Assembly: GCF_005938385.1 (NCBI RefSeq)
Contig: NZ_VCRA01000012.1
Coordinates: 62,001 to 126,000, forward strand
Source: Paenibacillus mesophilus
Lineage (GTDB): Bacteria > Bacillota > Bacilli > Paenibacillales > NBRC-103111
Length of the DNA stretch: 64,000 nt
Reading direction: 5' to 3'
In this document: in pieces, positions 51,523 through 60,987 of the stretch
Numbering within the stretch: position 1 is the first letter of the stretch
Layout: each line of letters opens with the position of its first letter
The notes under the pieces: generated by a model
What the model was told of the DNA's origin: nothing
Database searches by the model: none
Seen by the model: only the letters and a program-made list of their open reading frames with translations
Translations under genes and position numbers: made by a program

Positions 51523-52710
51523 ATGGGGAACCGGAGATGGAGCCACCCGAGTGTACGAACGGGAGCCGATCAGCTGCATGAAGCGGCCAAAACCGTATTC
51601 GCGGGAGCCCGCGTCGGCTTGGTTACGTGCGCGGCCGCCGTTAACAGCCAGTTCGTGTCGACCGTGGACAGCTGCGCCGAATTGAAGGATGCCGAGCTTA
51701 CGGCCATGTTCGCGTGCGAACACGGCATACGCGGCGAGAGGCAGGCGGGCGTCTTGTTTGGAGACGAGACCGATCCACGCCTGGGAATCCCGGTATTCAG
51801 CCTGTACGGCGAGACGAAGAAGCCTACGGAAGCGATGCTTGCGCATGTCGATGCCGTGCTGTTCGATATCCAGGACATCGGCGTCCGGTTTTTCACTTAT
51901 TTGGCGACCCTTGCGTATGTCATGGAGGCGTGCGCGCATTCCGGCAAAACGTTGATCCTTCTAGACCGCCCGAACCCGTTCGGCGGTTTTTGTTGCGAGG
52001 GGGGAAAGCTTGCGCCCGGCTTCGAATCGTTCGTTGGGATTGCGCCGATTCCTTTCCGTACCGGAATGACGATCGGGGAATTCGCCCTGTATATGAACGA
52101 TCGGCTTGAACGCAAATGCGACCTGAAGGTGATCAAGCTTCAAGGATGGCGGAGAACGATGGAATTTGACGAGACCGGCTTGCCGTGGGTGTCGACCTCT
52201 CCGAATACGCCGACGCTGGATTCGTGCCGCGTCTATCCGGGGACGTGCCTGTTCGAAGGAACGAACGTATCCGAAGGGCGCGGAACGACGAGGCCGTTCG
52301 AGATGATCGGCGCCCCTTGGCTGGACGGCGGCAGGCTGGCCCGGGAGATGAACGGGCTGCGTTTGCCCGGCGTTCATTTTCAGCCGGTCTATTTTACGCC
52401 GGCGTTTTCGAAGCATCAGGGCGAGCTGTGCAGCGGCGTCCAATTGTATGTAACCGACAAAGAGACTTTCCGTTCGGTCGAAACCGGGCTGCGGCTCGTA
52501 CATCAAGTAAGCAAGCACGATGTGGAGCGATTCGCGTGGATTCCGCCCTTCAAGGAAGGCCGGAAACACTTTATCGACTACTTGACTGGAAGCGATCTAG
52601 TGCGCACGATGGTGCAGGACGAGGCGGGGATGGAGACGATCGTTCGGCTCTGGAACGAGGACGCGAAGGACTGGAGACGGGAACGGGAGCCTTATTTAAT
52701 ATACAACTAA
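51523..52710 (+). CDS. namZ: exo-beta-N-acetylmuramidase NamZ (DUF1343)
   Basis: A 395-residue DUF1343/GH171-type enzyme that in B. subtilis (YbbC) releases MurNAc from the non-reducing end of MurNAc-GlcNAc chains. Conserved blocks: FACEHGIRGERQAGV (residues ~65-79), DAVLFDIQDIGVRFFTY, LDRPNPFGG, PNTPTLDSCRVYPGTCLFEGTNVSEGRGTTRPFE and the C-terminal HFQPVYFTPAFSKHQGELCSGVQ. No signal peptide is seen at ATG 51523, so it should act in the cytosol, unlike the secreted B. subtilis enzyme. It heads the NagZ-AnmK-AmiE set. Confidence 0.93.
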   Translation: MGNRRWSHPSVRTGADQLHEAAKTVFAGARVGLVTCAAAVNSQFVSTVDSCAELKDAELTAMFACEHGIRGERQAGVLFGDETDPRLGIPVFSLYGETKKPTEAMLAHVDAVLFDIQDIGVRFFTYLATLAYVMEACAHSGKTLILLDRPNPFGGFCCEGGKLAPGFESFVGIAPIPFRTGMTIGEFALYMNDRLERKCDLKVIKLQGWRRTMEFDETGLPWVSTSPNTPTLDSCRVYPGTCLFEGTNVSEGRGTTRPFEMIGAPWLDGGRLAREMNGLRLPGVHFQPVYFTPAFSKHQGELCSGVQLYVTDKETFRSVETGLRLVHQVSKHDVERFAWIPPFKEGRKHFIDYLTGSDLVRTMVQDEAGMETIVRLWNEDAKDWRREREPYLIYN

Positions 52711-52753
52711 CAGCATGTGGCATCATGATTCGCCAGAACTGGGGGAGAACGTA

Positions 52754-54430
52754 TTGAACAGCAGCAGCGTAAACAAAAGTAATGCGGACTTGTCGGCGAT
52801 GTCTTTGCGTCATAAAATCGGGCAAATGATCCATTGCGGCTTCCACGGGCACGAGCCGAGTGAGGAAATCGCGCAGCTGATCCGCGAGCGCCATATCGGT
52901 GGCGTCATCTTGTTCGCCCGCAATGTGCGCGACATTCGCCAAGTGGCGGCGATGAACGCCGAGTTCCAGCGGATCGCGCTTGAAGCCGGCGTGCCGCCGC
53001 TGACGATCGCGATCGACCAGGAAGGCGGCATGGTGGCGCGCCTGACGGAGGGCGTCGCCCTCATGCCCGGCAATATGGCGATCGCAGCCGGAGGGGAGCC
53101 GCAAGCGGCGTACGAGGCGGCCCGCGTAACGGGAGAAGAGCTCCATGCGCTCGGCATCAATCTGAACTATGCACCGGTGCTGGACGTAAACGTTAACCCG
53201 GGCAATCCGGTAATCGGGGTGCGCTCTTATGGCGAATCGCCGCAGCTTGTGGGCGAATACGGCGTGCGGGCGATCCGGGGCTTGCAGGAAGCGGGCGTGA
53301 CGGCGACGGCGAAACATTTTCCCGGTCACGGCGATACCGATGTGGATTCGCATCTGGACTTGCCGACCATTACGCATGGCCGCGAGCGGATTTACGGGAT
53401 CGAGCTTGCACCGTTCGTGCGGGCGATCGAAGCGGGAACCGATGCGATTATGTCGTCGCACATTTATTTCCCGTCCTTCGAGACGGAGAAGCTTCCGGTT
53501 ACGCTGTCGCACAGCGTGCTGACCGGCCTGCTCCGCGAGGAGCTCGGCTTTGACGGCGTTATTATGACCGACTGCATGGAGATGAAGGCGATCGCCGACC
53601 ATTACGGCACGGTTGCGGCAGCCGTCCTTGCGGTGGAAGCGGGGGCGGATTGCGTGCTGATCAGCCACCGCCACGATTTGCAGGCGGAAGCGATCGAGGC
53701 GCTTGTCGCGGCAGTCGAGTCGGGCCGGCTGAGCGAGGCGCGCATCGACGAGTCGGTGGGCCGGCTTCTGGCGATGAAGCGCAAGCGGGGCGTAACGGCG
53801 GACGCCGTGTTAACGGTCGCGGACGACGCGTACTATGCGAGCGAGGCGTTCCGCAGCGTCGGCAGCAGCGCGCATCGCGAGACGGCGCGCCGTATCAGCG
53901 AAGCGAGCGTCACGCTCGTCAAGGCCGATGCGGGGGCGCTGCCGCTGCGCCGCGAGCGGACGCTCGTGATCGGCGTCCAGGCGGTCGCGGTGTCGGAGGT
54001 CGACGAGTCGGTCGACCTGCCGGTCACGCTCGGGCAGGCGATCGCCGCGCAAGGCGTCGAGGTGGAGGAGCGGACCGTCACGATGGACCAAGTGAGCGAG
54101 AAGGCGGAGGAACTTGTCCGTTTAGCTGTGGCGGGCGGCTATTCGCAAGTCGTCGTCGGCACTTACAACGCATCGTTTCGTCCGGATCAAGCGGCGCTGG
54201 TTCGTTCCATTCTCGATGCAGGCGTCAAGCCTGTCGTCGTAGCATTGCGCAATCCGTACGACATCAAGGCGTTTCCGGACGTTCCCGCCTATGTGGCGGC
54301 TTATGAGTCGCGGCCGCTCGCGCTGCAGTCGGCTGCGAAAGTGCTGACCGGCGCAATTGAGGCCAAAGGCCGCACGCCGGTTACAATCAATCCGGATTAT
54401 CCGGCAGGCACGGGAGGGTCGATCCAATGA
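52754..54430 (+). CDS. nagZ: beta-N-acetylglucosaminidase NagZ (GH3)
   Basis: About 558 residues. A GH3 N-terminal barrel with TIAIDQEGGMVARL, KHFPGHGDTDVDSH (the catalytic His/Asp loop, residues ~186-199) and GVIMTDCMEMKAI (nucleophile Asp at ~272), then a C-terminal alpha/beta domain. It removes GlcNAc from the non-reducing end of GlcNAc-(anhydro)MurNAc. TTG 52754 has GGGGGAG 7 nt upstream; the longer frame from 52715 lacks an RBS. No signal peptide: the cytosolic type, in contrast to the exported B. subtilis enzyme. Confidence 0.92.
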   Translation: MNSSSVNKSNADLSAMSLRHKIGQMIHCGFHGHEPSEEIAQLIRERHIGGVILFARNVRDIRQVAAMNAEFQRIALEAGVPPLTIAIDQEGGMVARLTEGVALMPGNMAIAAGGEPQAAYEAARVTGEELHALGINLNYAPVLDVNVNPGNPVIGVRSYGESPQLVGEYGVRAIRGLQEAGVTATAKHFPGHGDTDVDSHLDLPTITHGRERIYGIELAPFVRAIEAGTDAIMSSHIYFPSFETEKLPVTLSHSVLTGLLREELGFDGVIMTDCMEMKAIADHYGTVAAAVLAVEAGADCVLISHRHDLQAEAIEALVAAVESGRLSEARIDESVGRLLAMKRKRGVTADAVLTVADDAYYASEAFRSVGSSAHRETARRISEASVTLVKADAGALPLRRERTLVIGVQAVAVSEVDESVDLPVTLGQAIAAQGVEVEERTVTMDQVSEKAEELVRLAVAGGYSQVVVGTYNASFRPDQAALVRSILDAGVKPVVVALRNPYDIKAFPDVPAYVAAYESRPLALQSAAKVLTGAIEAKGRTPVTINPDYPAGTGGSIQ

Positions 54431-55617
54431 TTGCACAATTAGTAAGCAAGCCGAGCCGGCTCATTATCGGCCTCATGTCCGGCACCTCGCTCGACGGCGT
54501 CGATGCGGCTGTCGTAAGAGTGGAAGGGAAAGGGCTCGAGACGAAGGCGGAGCTGGTCGGATTTACGACGGTGCCCTACGACGATAAGCTGCGCGAGAAG
54601 CTGAAGGAGCTGTGCAGCGTCGAGCATTCGGACGTCGCCAAAGTGTGCGGCATGAATTTCTACATCGCGGAAGTGTTCGCGGATGCGGCGGAGCGGGCGG
54701 CGAAGGAAGCCGGATTGACGATGAACGACATTGATCTGATCAGCTCGCACGGACAAACGATCTGGCATATCCCGGTCGCCGACGAGCAAGATTGGTCGCT
54801 CGTCCGTTCGACGCTTCAGATCGGGGATTTGTCCGTTATCGCCAAGCGGACCGGGAAGCCGGTCGTAGGCGACTACCGGACGGCCGATATGGCCGTGGGC
54901 GGACAAGGCGCGCCTCTCGTACCGTATGCCGATTTCATTTTGTTCCGTGACGGGAAAAAGGGCCGGATTTTGCAAAACATCGGCGGTATCGGCAACTGTG
55001 CGGCGATTCCGGCAGGCGGATTGCCGGAGCAAATCGTCGCTTTCGACACCGGTCCGGGCAACATGCTGATCGACCAGGCCGTCCATACGCTGTCGGGCGG
55101 CGAGAAGAGCTATGACGACGGCGGGAAATGGGCCGCGCAAGGTAAGGCGGATGAAGCTGTCGTAGCGGAAATGATGAGCCATCCGTACTTCGCGATGCAG
55201 CCGCCTAAGACGACGGGCCGCGAAGTATTCGGCAAAGCGTACGCGCAGCAGTGGATAGGGCGCATGCAGGAAAAAGGGTTGTCCGCCGACGATATTGTAG
55301 CGACGTTTACCGCTTTTACGGCGCATTCGATCGCGCAAAGCTACCGGGATTTCGTACTGCCCGCAACGCCCGCCGAAGAAGTGGTCGTATCCGGCGGCGG
55401 CGCCCATAACGGAACGCTGCTGGCTATGCTCGCCGAGCTGCTGCCGGGACAGACGGTGACGACTTCGGATGCGCTCGGCATCTCGAGCGACGCGAAGGAA
55501 GCGGTAGCGTTCGCGGTATTCGCGAATAACTTCTTGTTCGGAACGCCTAACAATTTGCCTTCGGCTACGGGCGCTCCCGTTGCGACGATCATGGGCAAGC
55601 TTGCGCTGCCGGGATGA
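54427..55617 (+). CDS. anmK: anhydro-N-acetylmuramic acid kinase AnmK
   Basis: A 396-residue ASKHA kinase. IGLMSGTSLDGVDAAVV (residues ~13-29), ISSHGQTIWHIP, VGDYRTADMAVGGQGAPLVP and NIGGIGN with VAFDTGPGNMLID are the AnmK signatures. It hydrolyses the 1,6-anhydro bond and phosphorylates the sugar, giving MurNAc-6-P for MurQ. Its start overlaps the nagZ stop (ATGA). Anhydro-MurNAc is the product of lytic transglycosylases, so its presence indicates that imported material includes anhydro ends. Confidence 0.95.
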   Translation: MIAQLVSKPSRLIIGLMSGTSLDGVDAAVVRVEGKGLETKAELVGFTTVPYDDKLREKLKELCSVEHSDVAKVCGMNFYIAEVFADAAERAAKEAGLTMNDIDLISSHGQTIWHIPVADEQDWSLVRSTLQIGDLSVIAKRTGKPVVGDYRTADMAVGGQGAPLVPYADFILFRDGKKGRILQNIGGIGNCAAIPAGGLPEQIVAFDTGPGNMLIDQAVHTLSGGEKSYDDGGKWAAQGKADEAVVAEMMSHPYFAMQPPKTTGREVFGKAYAQQWIGRMQEKGLSADDIVATFTAFTAHSIAQSYRDFVLPATPAEEVVVSGGGAHNGTLLAMLAELLPGQTVTTSDALGISSDAKEAVAFAVFANNFLFGTPNNLPSATGAPVATIMGKLALPG

Positions 55618-55725
55618 GACCGGCGTCTTATGGCCACATGAAAGCATGAAAAGGCAGGCAATATTCGTTGTATCCGGCTGCGGCAATCGATTAGCCCCCA
55701 TTTTTCAAGGAGGAGCTGTTGAACG

Positions 55726-56841
55726 ATGAAGGAATTATACTCCAGCGCCGCGGGCGTGAATATGGAGGCCGAACGGATCGAGGATGCGTTCCGACTGCTC
55801 GACGAAGCGGTGGAACGGGGAGATACGCCGGGGGGAGTGGCGCTGATCGGGCGTCACGGACGCATAGCCGGTATTCACGCGGTCGGAGTCGCCCATACGA
55901 GGGCTCCGGACGGCGGACAAATTGCAGTGACGAAGGATACGATATTCGACGTTGCCTCCTTGAGCAAAGTAGTCGGGACGCTGCCGCTTGTCCTGCAGCT
56001 GGTCGAGCGGGGACGTCTGCGGCTTGGCGATCGGGTGGCCGAATACATTCCGGAGTTCGCGGCGGAAGGGAAATCGGCAGTCACCGTCAAACAGCTGCTG
56101 ACACATACGTCCGGGCTGCTGTCGCATAAAAACATGTACTCGCACGGCTGGTCGCCCGACGAGATCAAGGCGCACATTTTCGCCCATCCGCTCGACTATG
56201 AGCCCGGTACGAAGATGGTGTACAGCGATCCGGGCTTTATTACGCTCGGGGAAATCGTCTCCCGCTTGTTCGGCGAGCCACTCGCCGTCATGGCCAACAA
56301 GTACGTGTTCGCGCCGCTCGGCATGAACGACACGCGCTACCTCCCGCCGGAAAGGTTGCGGCCGCGCATCGCCGCAACCGAATATTACGAGAAGCTCGGC
56401 CGGCACAAATGGGGCGAGGTGCACGACGAGAACTGCTTCGCGCTCGGGGGAGCGAGCGGCCATGCCGGTTTGTTCTCCACGGCGGAGGATTTGGCCAAAT
56501 ACGCCATCATGTGGCTCGCCAAAGGGCGTTTCGGCGATGGCGGCCGGCTGCTCAGCGAGGCGTCGGTCTCGGCGGCCATCCGGAGCCATACGTCTGATCT
56601 GCCCGCGAACCGCGGCTTGGGCTGGGTGCTGAAGGGCGACCAGTGGGACGCCTCCGGCGATTTGCTGTCGCCTTCGAGTTACGGCCATACCGGCTTTACC
56701 GGCACGAGCATCTGGATGGATCCGGCGCTGGATTGCTTCGCTGTCGTGCTGACGAATCGCGTCCATTACGGCCGGGACAAATCGGTCGTTCGTCTGCGGA
56801 ACTGTCTGCATAACGCCGTTGCCGCCGCTTGCTTGTCTTGA
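55726..56841 (+). CDS. class C beta-lactamase-family serine hydrolase (AmiE/YbbE-like)
   Basis: A 371-residue protein of the beta-lactamase/PBP4* family. The catalytic SLSK (SxxK, residues ~77-80), YSD (replacing the usual YxN, ~165) and HTG (KTG-like, ~320) are visible. In B. subtilis the relative AmiE (YbbE) in the same pathway removes the peptide from MurNAc. No signal peptide is evident. AAGGAGGAGC lies 11 nt before ATG 55726, and the gene lies ~110 bp behind anmK. An amidase role is inferred from context; other esterase functions are possible. Confidence 0.85.
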   Translation: MKELYSSAAGVNMEAERIEDAFRLLDEAVERGDTPGGVALIGRHGRIAGIHAVGVAHTRAPDGGQIAVTKDTIFDVASLSKVVGTLPLVLQLVERGRLRLGDRVAEYIPEFAAEGKSAVTVKQLLTHTSGLLSHKNMYSHGWSPDEIKAHIFAHPLDYEPGTKMVYSDPGFITLGEIVSRLFGEPLAVMANKYVFAPLGMNDTRYLPPERLRPRIAATEYYEKLGRHKWGEVHDENCFALGGASGHAGLFSTAEDLAKYAIMWLAKGRFGDGGRLLSEASVSAAIRSHTSDLPANRGLGWVLKGDQWDASGDLLSPSSYGHTGFTGTSIWMDPALDCFAVVLTNRVHYGRDKSVVRLRNCLHNAVAAACLS

Positions 56842-56929
56842 TCGGAATGGCGATTGCCCGGAGAATAAATAAGACCAAAATTATCCAAATTAAACCTTAT
56901 ACCGAGTATAAGGAGGAGAATAATCCCGT

Positions 56930-57136
56930 ATGGACGCATTTGACGACATCGACGTGGAACTGAAGGGCGGAGAAAACGGTAAGGATGCGAACTTTTTCGG
57001 AGTGATGGAAGTAGATTCCGATGTGAACGATGACGGCAATCGCGAGAAGGAGCTTGACGAATCGTTCGGGTCTTGGGTAAACGACAACGATCGGATCAGC
57101 CAAACCTTGAAGGATACGCTTCGGCCGGGCGAATAA
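56930..57136 (+). CDS. small acidic hypothetical protein
   Basis: A 68-residue, strongly acidic protein (about 19 Asp/Glu), rich in Asp and Asn (MDAFDDIDVELKGGENGKD). No membrane segment or known domain. GGAGGAG precedes the ATG by ~12 nt and a terminator follows, so it is likely a real gene. Function unknown. Confidence 0.6.
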   Translation: MDAFDDIDVELKGGENGKDANFFGVMEVDSDVNDDGNREKELDESFGSWVNDNDRISQTLKDTLRPGE

Positions 57137-57153
57137 ACCAAATTGGTGTGAAT

Positions 57154-57190
57154 AACGAGCAGACGGCCGCGGCCATTTGCTCGTTTTTTA
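57154..57190 (+). terminator. terminator after the small acidic protein
   Basis: ACGAGCA ... TGCTCGT with an internal GGCCGCGGCC palindrome, then TTTTTTATT. Confidence 0.75.
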
Positions 57191-57204
57191 TTGGATATTT
57201 TCCG

Positions 57205-58089
57205 TTAAATCTTCCCGCCGCGCGACTGATTTCGATACTGACTGGGAAGCAGCCCGGCCGCGCTTTTAAACACCCGGGAAAATTGTGCGGCGGATGAGAA
57301 GCCGGCGGCGTAAGCGATTTCCGTCAGGGACATTTCAGGACAATTCCGAAGTATTCGCTTCGTTTCCGCGACACGCTGCTGAAGAACGTATTGATAAAAC
57401 GACAAGCCTTTCTCGCGTTTGAACTGCCGAGTCAAATGCTCCGGGCTGACGTGGAACATTCTGGCCGCACTTTGAAGCGAAAGCTCTTCATGCAAATGCT
57501 TGTCGATATAATCGCAGCAAAGTCGGATCGGATCGAAGTCCGATTTACGGTCTTCCGCTTCCACGCTGCGATTTATAAAAACGGCCAGGCTGACGAGCTG
57601 GGAGCCCACGACTTGCTTCCATCCCGAATTTCGTTCCTCGATTTCTTCAGTAATCCGGGAGACGATCCAACGGACATTGGCGAACATTTCCGGGGATAAG
57701 GAGATTTGCCGAAAGGCCGCGCCGGACAGGGAGCCAAATTGCAAGGTTGGCATCAAATGAAATTCGGCTTCCTTCTGAACCCCGTTCTCATCGAAGCAGA
57801 TGACCGCTCTCTTATACTGGCATGAAGTATCGATATAAAACTGATGGGGCACACGGCCCGAGAACACGATCAATTGCCCGGGGGACTGCATATACACGGT
57901 ATCCCCGATCACGTAGGCGGCCTTGCCTTCAAGGGTCAAATTAATCTCGATGCCGGGCTGAACATGAAGCCGCTGCCTATGCTCGCGAAGAAGCTCCTGC
58001 CGCGCATAAACGGGATATAACTTGAAACCGTTCTCAACAAAGGGGTTGACAATTGGAGGTGCGTTAAGCAGCTCGCGATCCAGTTTCAT
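57205..58089 (-). CDS. AraC family transcriptional regulator
   Basis: A 294-residue regulator. The cupin-like N-terminus (GQLIVFSGRVPHQFYIDTS) is followed by the C-terminal double helix-turn-helix (SLQSAARMFHVSPEHLTRQFKREKG and LTEIAYAAGFSSAAQFSRVFKSAAG). Divergent from the FAD oxidoreductase operon at 58313, its likely target. A cre-like site overlaps its start codon. Confidence 0.92.
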   Translation of the reverse strand: MKLDRELLNAPPIVNPFVENGFKLYPVYARQELLREHRQRLHVQPGIEINLTLEGKAAYVIGDTVYMQSPGQLIVFSGRVPHQFYIDTSCQYKRAVICFDENGVQKEAEFHLMPTLQFGSLSGAAFRQISLSPEMFANVRWIVSRITEEIEERNSGWKQVVGSQLVSLAVFINRSVEAEDRKSDFDPIRLCCDYIDKHLHEELSLQSAARMFHVSPEHLTRQFKREKGLSFYQYVLQQRVAETKRILRNCPEMSLTEIAYAAGFSSAAQFSRVFKSAAGLLPSQYRNQSRGGKI

Positions 58090-58102
58090 GAAAACGCTCC
58101 CA
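58089..58102 (+). promoter_or_regulatory. cre-like site
   Basis: TGAAAACGCTCCCA agrees fully with the TGNAANCGNWNNCA cre consensus. It touches the start codon of the AraC gene. A weaker TGAAAACGGTTAAA lies at 58167-58180. Short degenerate motifs occur by chance. Confidence 0.35.
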
Positions 58103-58312
58103 TCGTAGCGAATGATACGGGCTGAGCCCTAGTCTTCGGGTTCATTATAATTCAAACGATTGGAAATGAAAACGGTTAAACTCTCCATATCAATTTTTGC
58201 GGGAAAACCGATCAATTATCCGAAAGACAGCCGGAAGGAGCTGAAATTATACTTAAGCCATGTTCTTCTGTATACCTACGCACACCTGAAGAAACGAGGG
58301 GAATGGAACGAA

Positions 58313-59887
58313 ATGGATACCAATTTGGAAATACGCTCCGACGTTGCCGTAATAGGGGGAGGACTCGGCGGCTGTGCAGCCGCGCTCGCGGCGGCCAAAG
58401 CGGGCAAAACAGTCGTGATGACCGAAGAGACGAGCTGGATCGGAGGTCAGCTAACGAGCCAGGCCGTCCCTCCGGACGAACATCCGTGGATTGAGAAATT
58501 CGGCTGCACCCGAACGTATCGGGAGCTTCGCGAGGGGATCCGCGATTATTATCGGAGACGGTTCCCCTTGACGGAGGCCGCCCGCCGAAAATGGAATTTG
58601 AATCCCGGCAACGGTCTCGTTAGCCGACTATGCCACGAGCCTCGCACGGCGCTCGCCGTACTGCACGAGATGCTGGCCCCCTACATACACAGCGGCCAAT
58701 TGAGTCTTCTCACGGGACGCAAGCCGGTACGCGCGGAAGTTCAAGGGGACGTGATCAACCGGGTTACCGTACGTAATATGGGGACCGGGCTGGAGGAAAC
58801 GATCCATGCCTCCTACTTTCTGGACGCAACCGAATGCGGAGATCTCCTGCCGATGACGGGAACGGAGTATGTAACGGGATCGGAATCGAAGAGCCAAACG
58901 GGCGAACCCCATGCCGTTGACGGCGATCCGCTGCCTATGGATATGCAGGCGTATACGTACTGCTTCGCTCTCGACTATCGGGAGGGGGAGGACCATACGA
59001 TCGAGCGGCCGAGGGAGTATGATTTTTGGGCTTCGTATAAGGCGGACTTTTGGCCAGGCAAGCTGCTCAGCTGGGTCGGCTGCCGGCCGTCGACGCTCGA
59101 GCCCCGGGAATTCGGATTGTTTACGGAAACGTCCTCTCTATGGCGCTACCGTCGAATCCTAGATAAAACGAATTTTATCGAAGGGACCTTTTCAAGCGAT
59201 ATCACAATCGTGAACTGGCAGCAAAACGATTACTGGCTCGGACCCATTATCGATGTAAGCGAAGAAGAGAGAGACCGCCACTTGGAAAGCGCGAAGCAGC
59301 TCAGCTTATCGTTGCTGTATTGGCTGCAAACGGAAGCTCCCCGCCCGGACGGGAATAAAGGTTATCCGGGCCTGCGGCTGCGAAAGGACGTCGTCGGCAC
59401 GGAGGATGGAATGGCCATGTATCCATATGTCCGGGAGTCCAGAAGAATCAAGGCCGAATTTACCGTACTGGAGCAGCATGTCAGCGCGGAAGCGAGACCG
59501 GACGGAAAAGCCGAATCGTTCGATGACTCCGTGGGGGTCGGCTGTTATCGGATCGACCTTCATCCAAGCACCGGCAACCGCCACTACATCGATATCTCGT
59601 GTTTGCCGTTTCAGATTCCGCTCGGCAGCCTGATTCCGGTCCGCATGCGCAATTTGCTGCCGGCCTGCAAAAATATCGGGGTTACTCATATTACGAACGG
59701 CTGCTACCGTCTGCATCCCGTCGAGTGGAATATCGGCGAAGCCGCGGGATATATGGCCAGCTTCTGCATCGATCAAAACCGGAGGCCGACCGAGGTTCGA
59801 AACGATCGTTCCGTATTGAAGCAGTTTCAACAATTGCTGACGAACGAAGGCGTCGAATTGAGTTGGCCCGAAATCAAATCCATGTAA
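58313..59887 (+). CDS. FAD-dependent oxidoreductase (FAD_oxidored family)
   Basis: A 524-residue flavoprotein. DVAVIGGGLGGCAAALAAAKAG is the dinucleotide-binding fold at residues ~9-30, and ETSWIGGQLTSQAVPPDEHPWIE is the typical following block of this PF12831 family. GCYRIDLHPS and the C-terminal CYRLHPVEWNIGEAAGY are conserved in related sugar-locus enzymes. ATG 58313 follows GAGGGG; the open frame back to 58160 lacks an RBS. First gene of an operon with a sugar oxidoreductase, isomerase, binding protein and DUF4127. Substrate unknown. Confidence 0.86.
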   Translation: MDTNLEIRSDVAVIGGGLGGCAAALAAAKAGKTVVMTEETSWIGGQLTSQAVPPDEHPWIEKFGCTRTYRELREGIRDYYRRRFPLTEAARRKWNLNPGNGLVSRLCHEPRTALAVLHEMLAPYIHSGQLSLLTGRKPVRAEVQGDVINRVTVRNMGTGLEETIHASYFLDATECGDLLPMTGTEYVTGSESKSQTGEPHAVDGDPLPMDMQAYTYCFALDYREGEDHTIERPREYDFWASYKADFWPGKLLSWVGCRPSTLEPREFGLFTETSSLWRYRRILDKTNFIEGTFSSDITIVNWQQNDYWLGPIIDVSEEERDRHLESAKQLSLSLLYWLQTEAPRPDGNKGYPGLRLRKDVVGTEDGMAMYPYVRESRRIKAEFTVLEQHVSAEARPDGKAESFDDSVGVGCYRIDLHPSTGNRHYIDISCLPFQIPLGSLIPVRMRNLLPACKNIGVTHITNGCYRLHPVEWNIGEAAGYMASFCIDQNRRPTEVRNDRSVLKQFQQLLTNEGVELSWPEIKSM

Positions 59888-59909
59888 CCGTAAAGGGGAG
59901 AGAAGTCCG

Positions 59910-60974
59910 ATGTCAGGGAAAACGAAGGTTGGCGTGATCGGAGCGGGCAACATTTCCGAGCAGCACATCAAGGCCTATTTAAGCAATCCGAACGTAGAGC
60001 TTTACGCCATCTGCGATCAGAATGAGGAGCGGGCGAAGGCAAAAGCGGCGAAGCATCAGGTGAATAACGTATACTTCAACCATCTGGATCTGCTGAACAA
60101 TCCGGAAGTCGAAGCGGTCAGCATCTGCACTTGGAACAATTCGCACGCCCCGATCAGTATCGACGCGCTTCGCGCGGGCAAGCACGTGCTGGTGGAGAAG
60201 CCGCTCTGCATGACGGTGGAGGAGGCGCTGCGGGTCGAGGAAGCGGTCCGGCGGTCCGGCAAGGTGCTTCAGGTCGGCTTCGTCCGCAGGTACGGCGACA
60301 ATACGCAAATTTTGAAGCAGTTTATCGACAACGGGGACTTGGGGGACATTTATTACGCCAAAGCGTCCTGCATCAGGCGGCTCGGCAACCCGGGCGGCTG
60401 GTTCGCCGACAAGGATCGTTCCGGGGGAGGACCCTTGATCGATTTGGGCGTTCATGTCATCGATTTGTGCTGGTACCTGATGGGAAAGCCCAAGGTAAAA
60501 TCGGTCAGCGGCAACACGTACGCCAGACTCGGCAATCGGGCCAATGTGAAGAACCACGCTTTCTACAAGGCTTCGGATTATGATCCGAACCTCAATACGG
60601 TCGAGGATTTGGCGAACGCCATCATCCGCTTCGAGAACGGCGCATCTCTGGTCGTGGACGTCAGCTTCACCCTCCATGCCAAGCAAAATGAAATCTCCGT
60701 CAAGCTTTACGGAGAAAAGGGCGGCGCCGAGATCGAGCCGGAGTTCGCCGTTGTCAGCGAAAAGTACGATACGATTTTCAATCTGCAGCCCCAGGTGAAC
60801 AAATTGACTTTTGATTTTGCAAAGGGCTTTCAAAATGAAATCAACCATTTCATAGAGGCCTGCCAAGGGCGCAAAGAGACGTTAAGTCCGGTCGAGGACG
60901 GATTGGAAATAATGAAAATGCTTTGCGGCATTTATGAGTCTGCTGCAAAGGGTGCCGAAATTACGATTCGATAA
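59910..60974 (+). CDS. Gfo/Idh/MocA family oxidoreductase
   Basis: A 354-residue NAD(P)-dependent sugar oxidoreductase: VGVIGAGNISEQHIKAYL (Rossmann), LVEKPLCMTVEEAL (catalytic EKP), GGGPLIDLGVHVIDLCWYLMG. GGGGAGAG precedes the ATG. It lies 22 bp behind the flavoprotein gene and 13 bp before an isomerase gene, so the three probably carry out successive oxidation and isomerisation of one sugar. Confidence 0.93.
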   Translation: MSGKTKVGVIGAGNISEQHIKAYLSNPNVELYAICDQNEERAKAKAAKHQVNNVYFNHLDLLNNPEVEAVSICTWNNSHAPISIDALRAGKHVLVEKPLCMTVEEALRVEEAVRRSGKVLQVGFVRRYGDNTQILKQFIDNGDLGDIYYAKASCIRRLGNPGGWFADKDRSGGGPLIDLGVHVIDLCWYLMGKPKVKSVSGNTYARLGNRANVKNHAFYKASDYDPNLNTVEDLANAIIRFENGASLVVDVSFTLHAKQNEISVKLYGEKGGAEIEPEFAVVSEKYDTIFNLQPQVNKLTFDFAKGFQNEINHFIEACQGRKETLSPVEDGLEIMKMLCGIYESAAKGAEITIR

Positions 60975-60987
60975 GGGGTGCAGTAGG

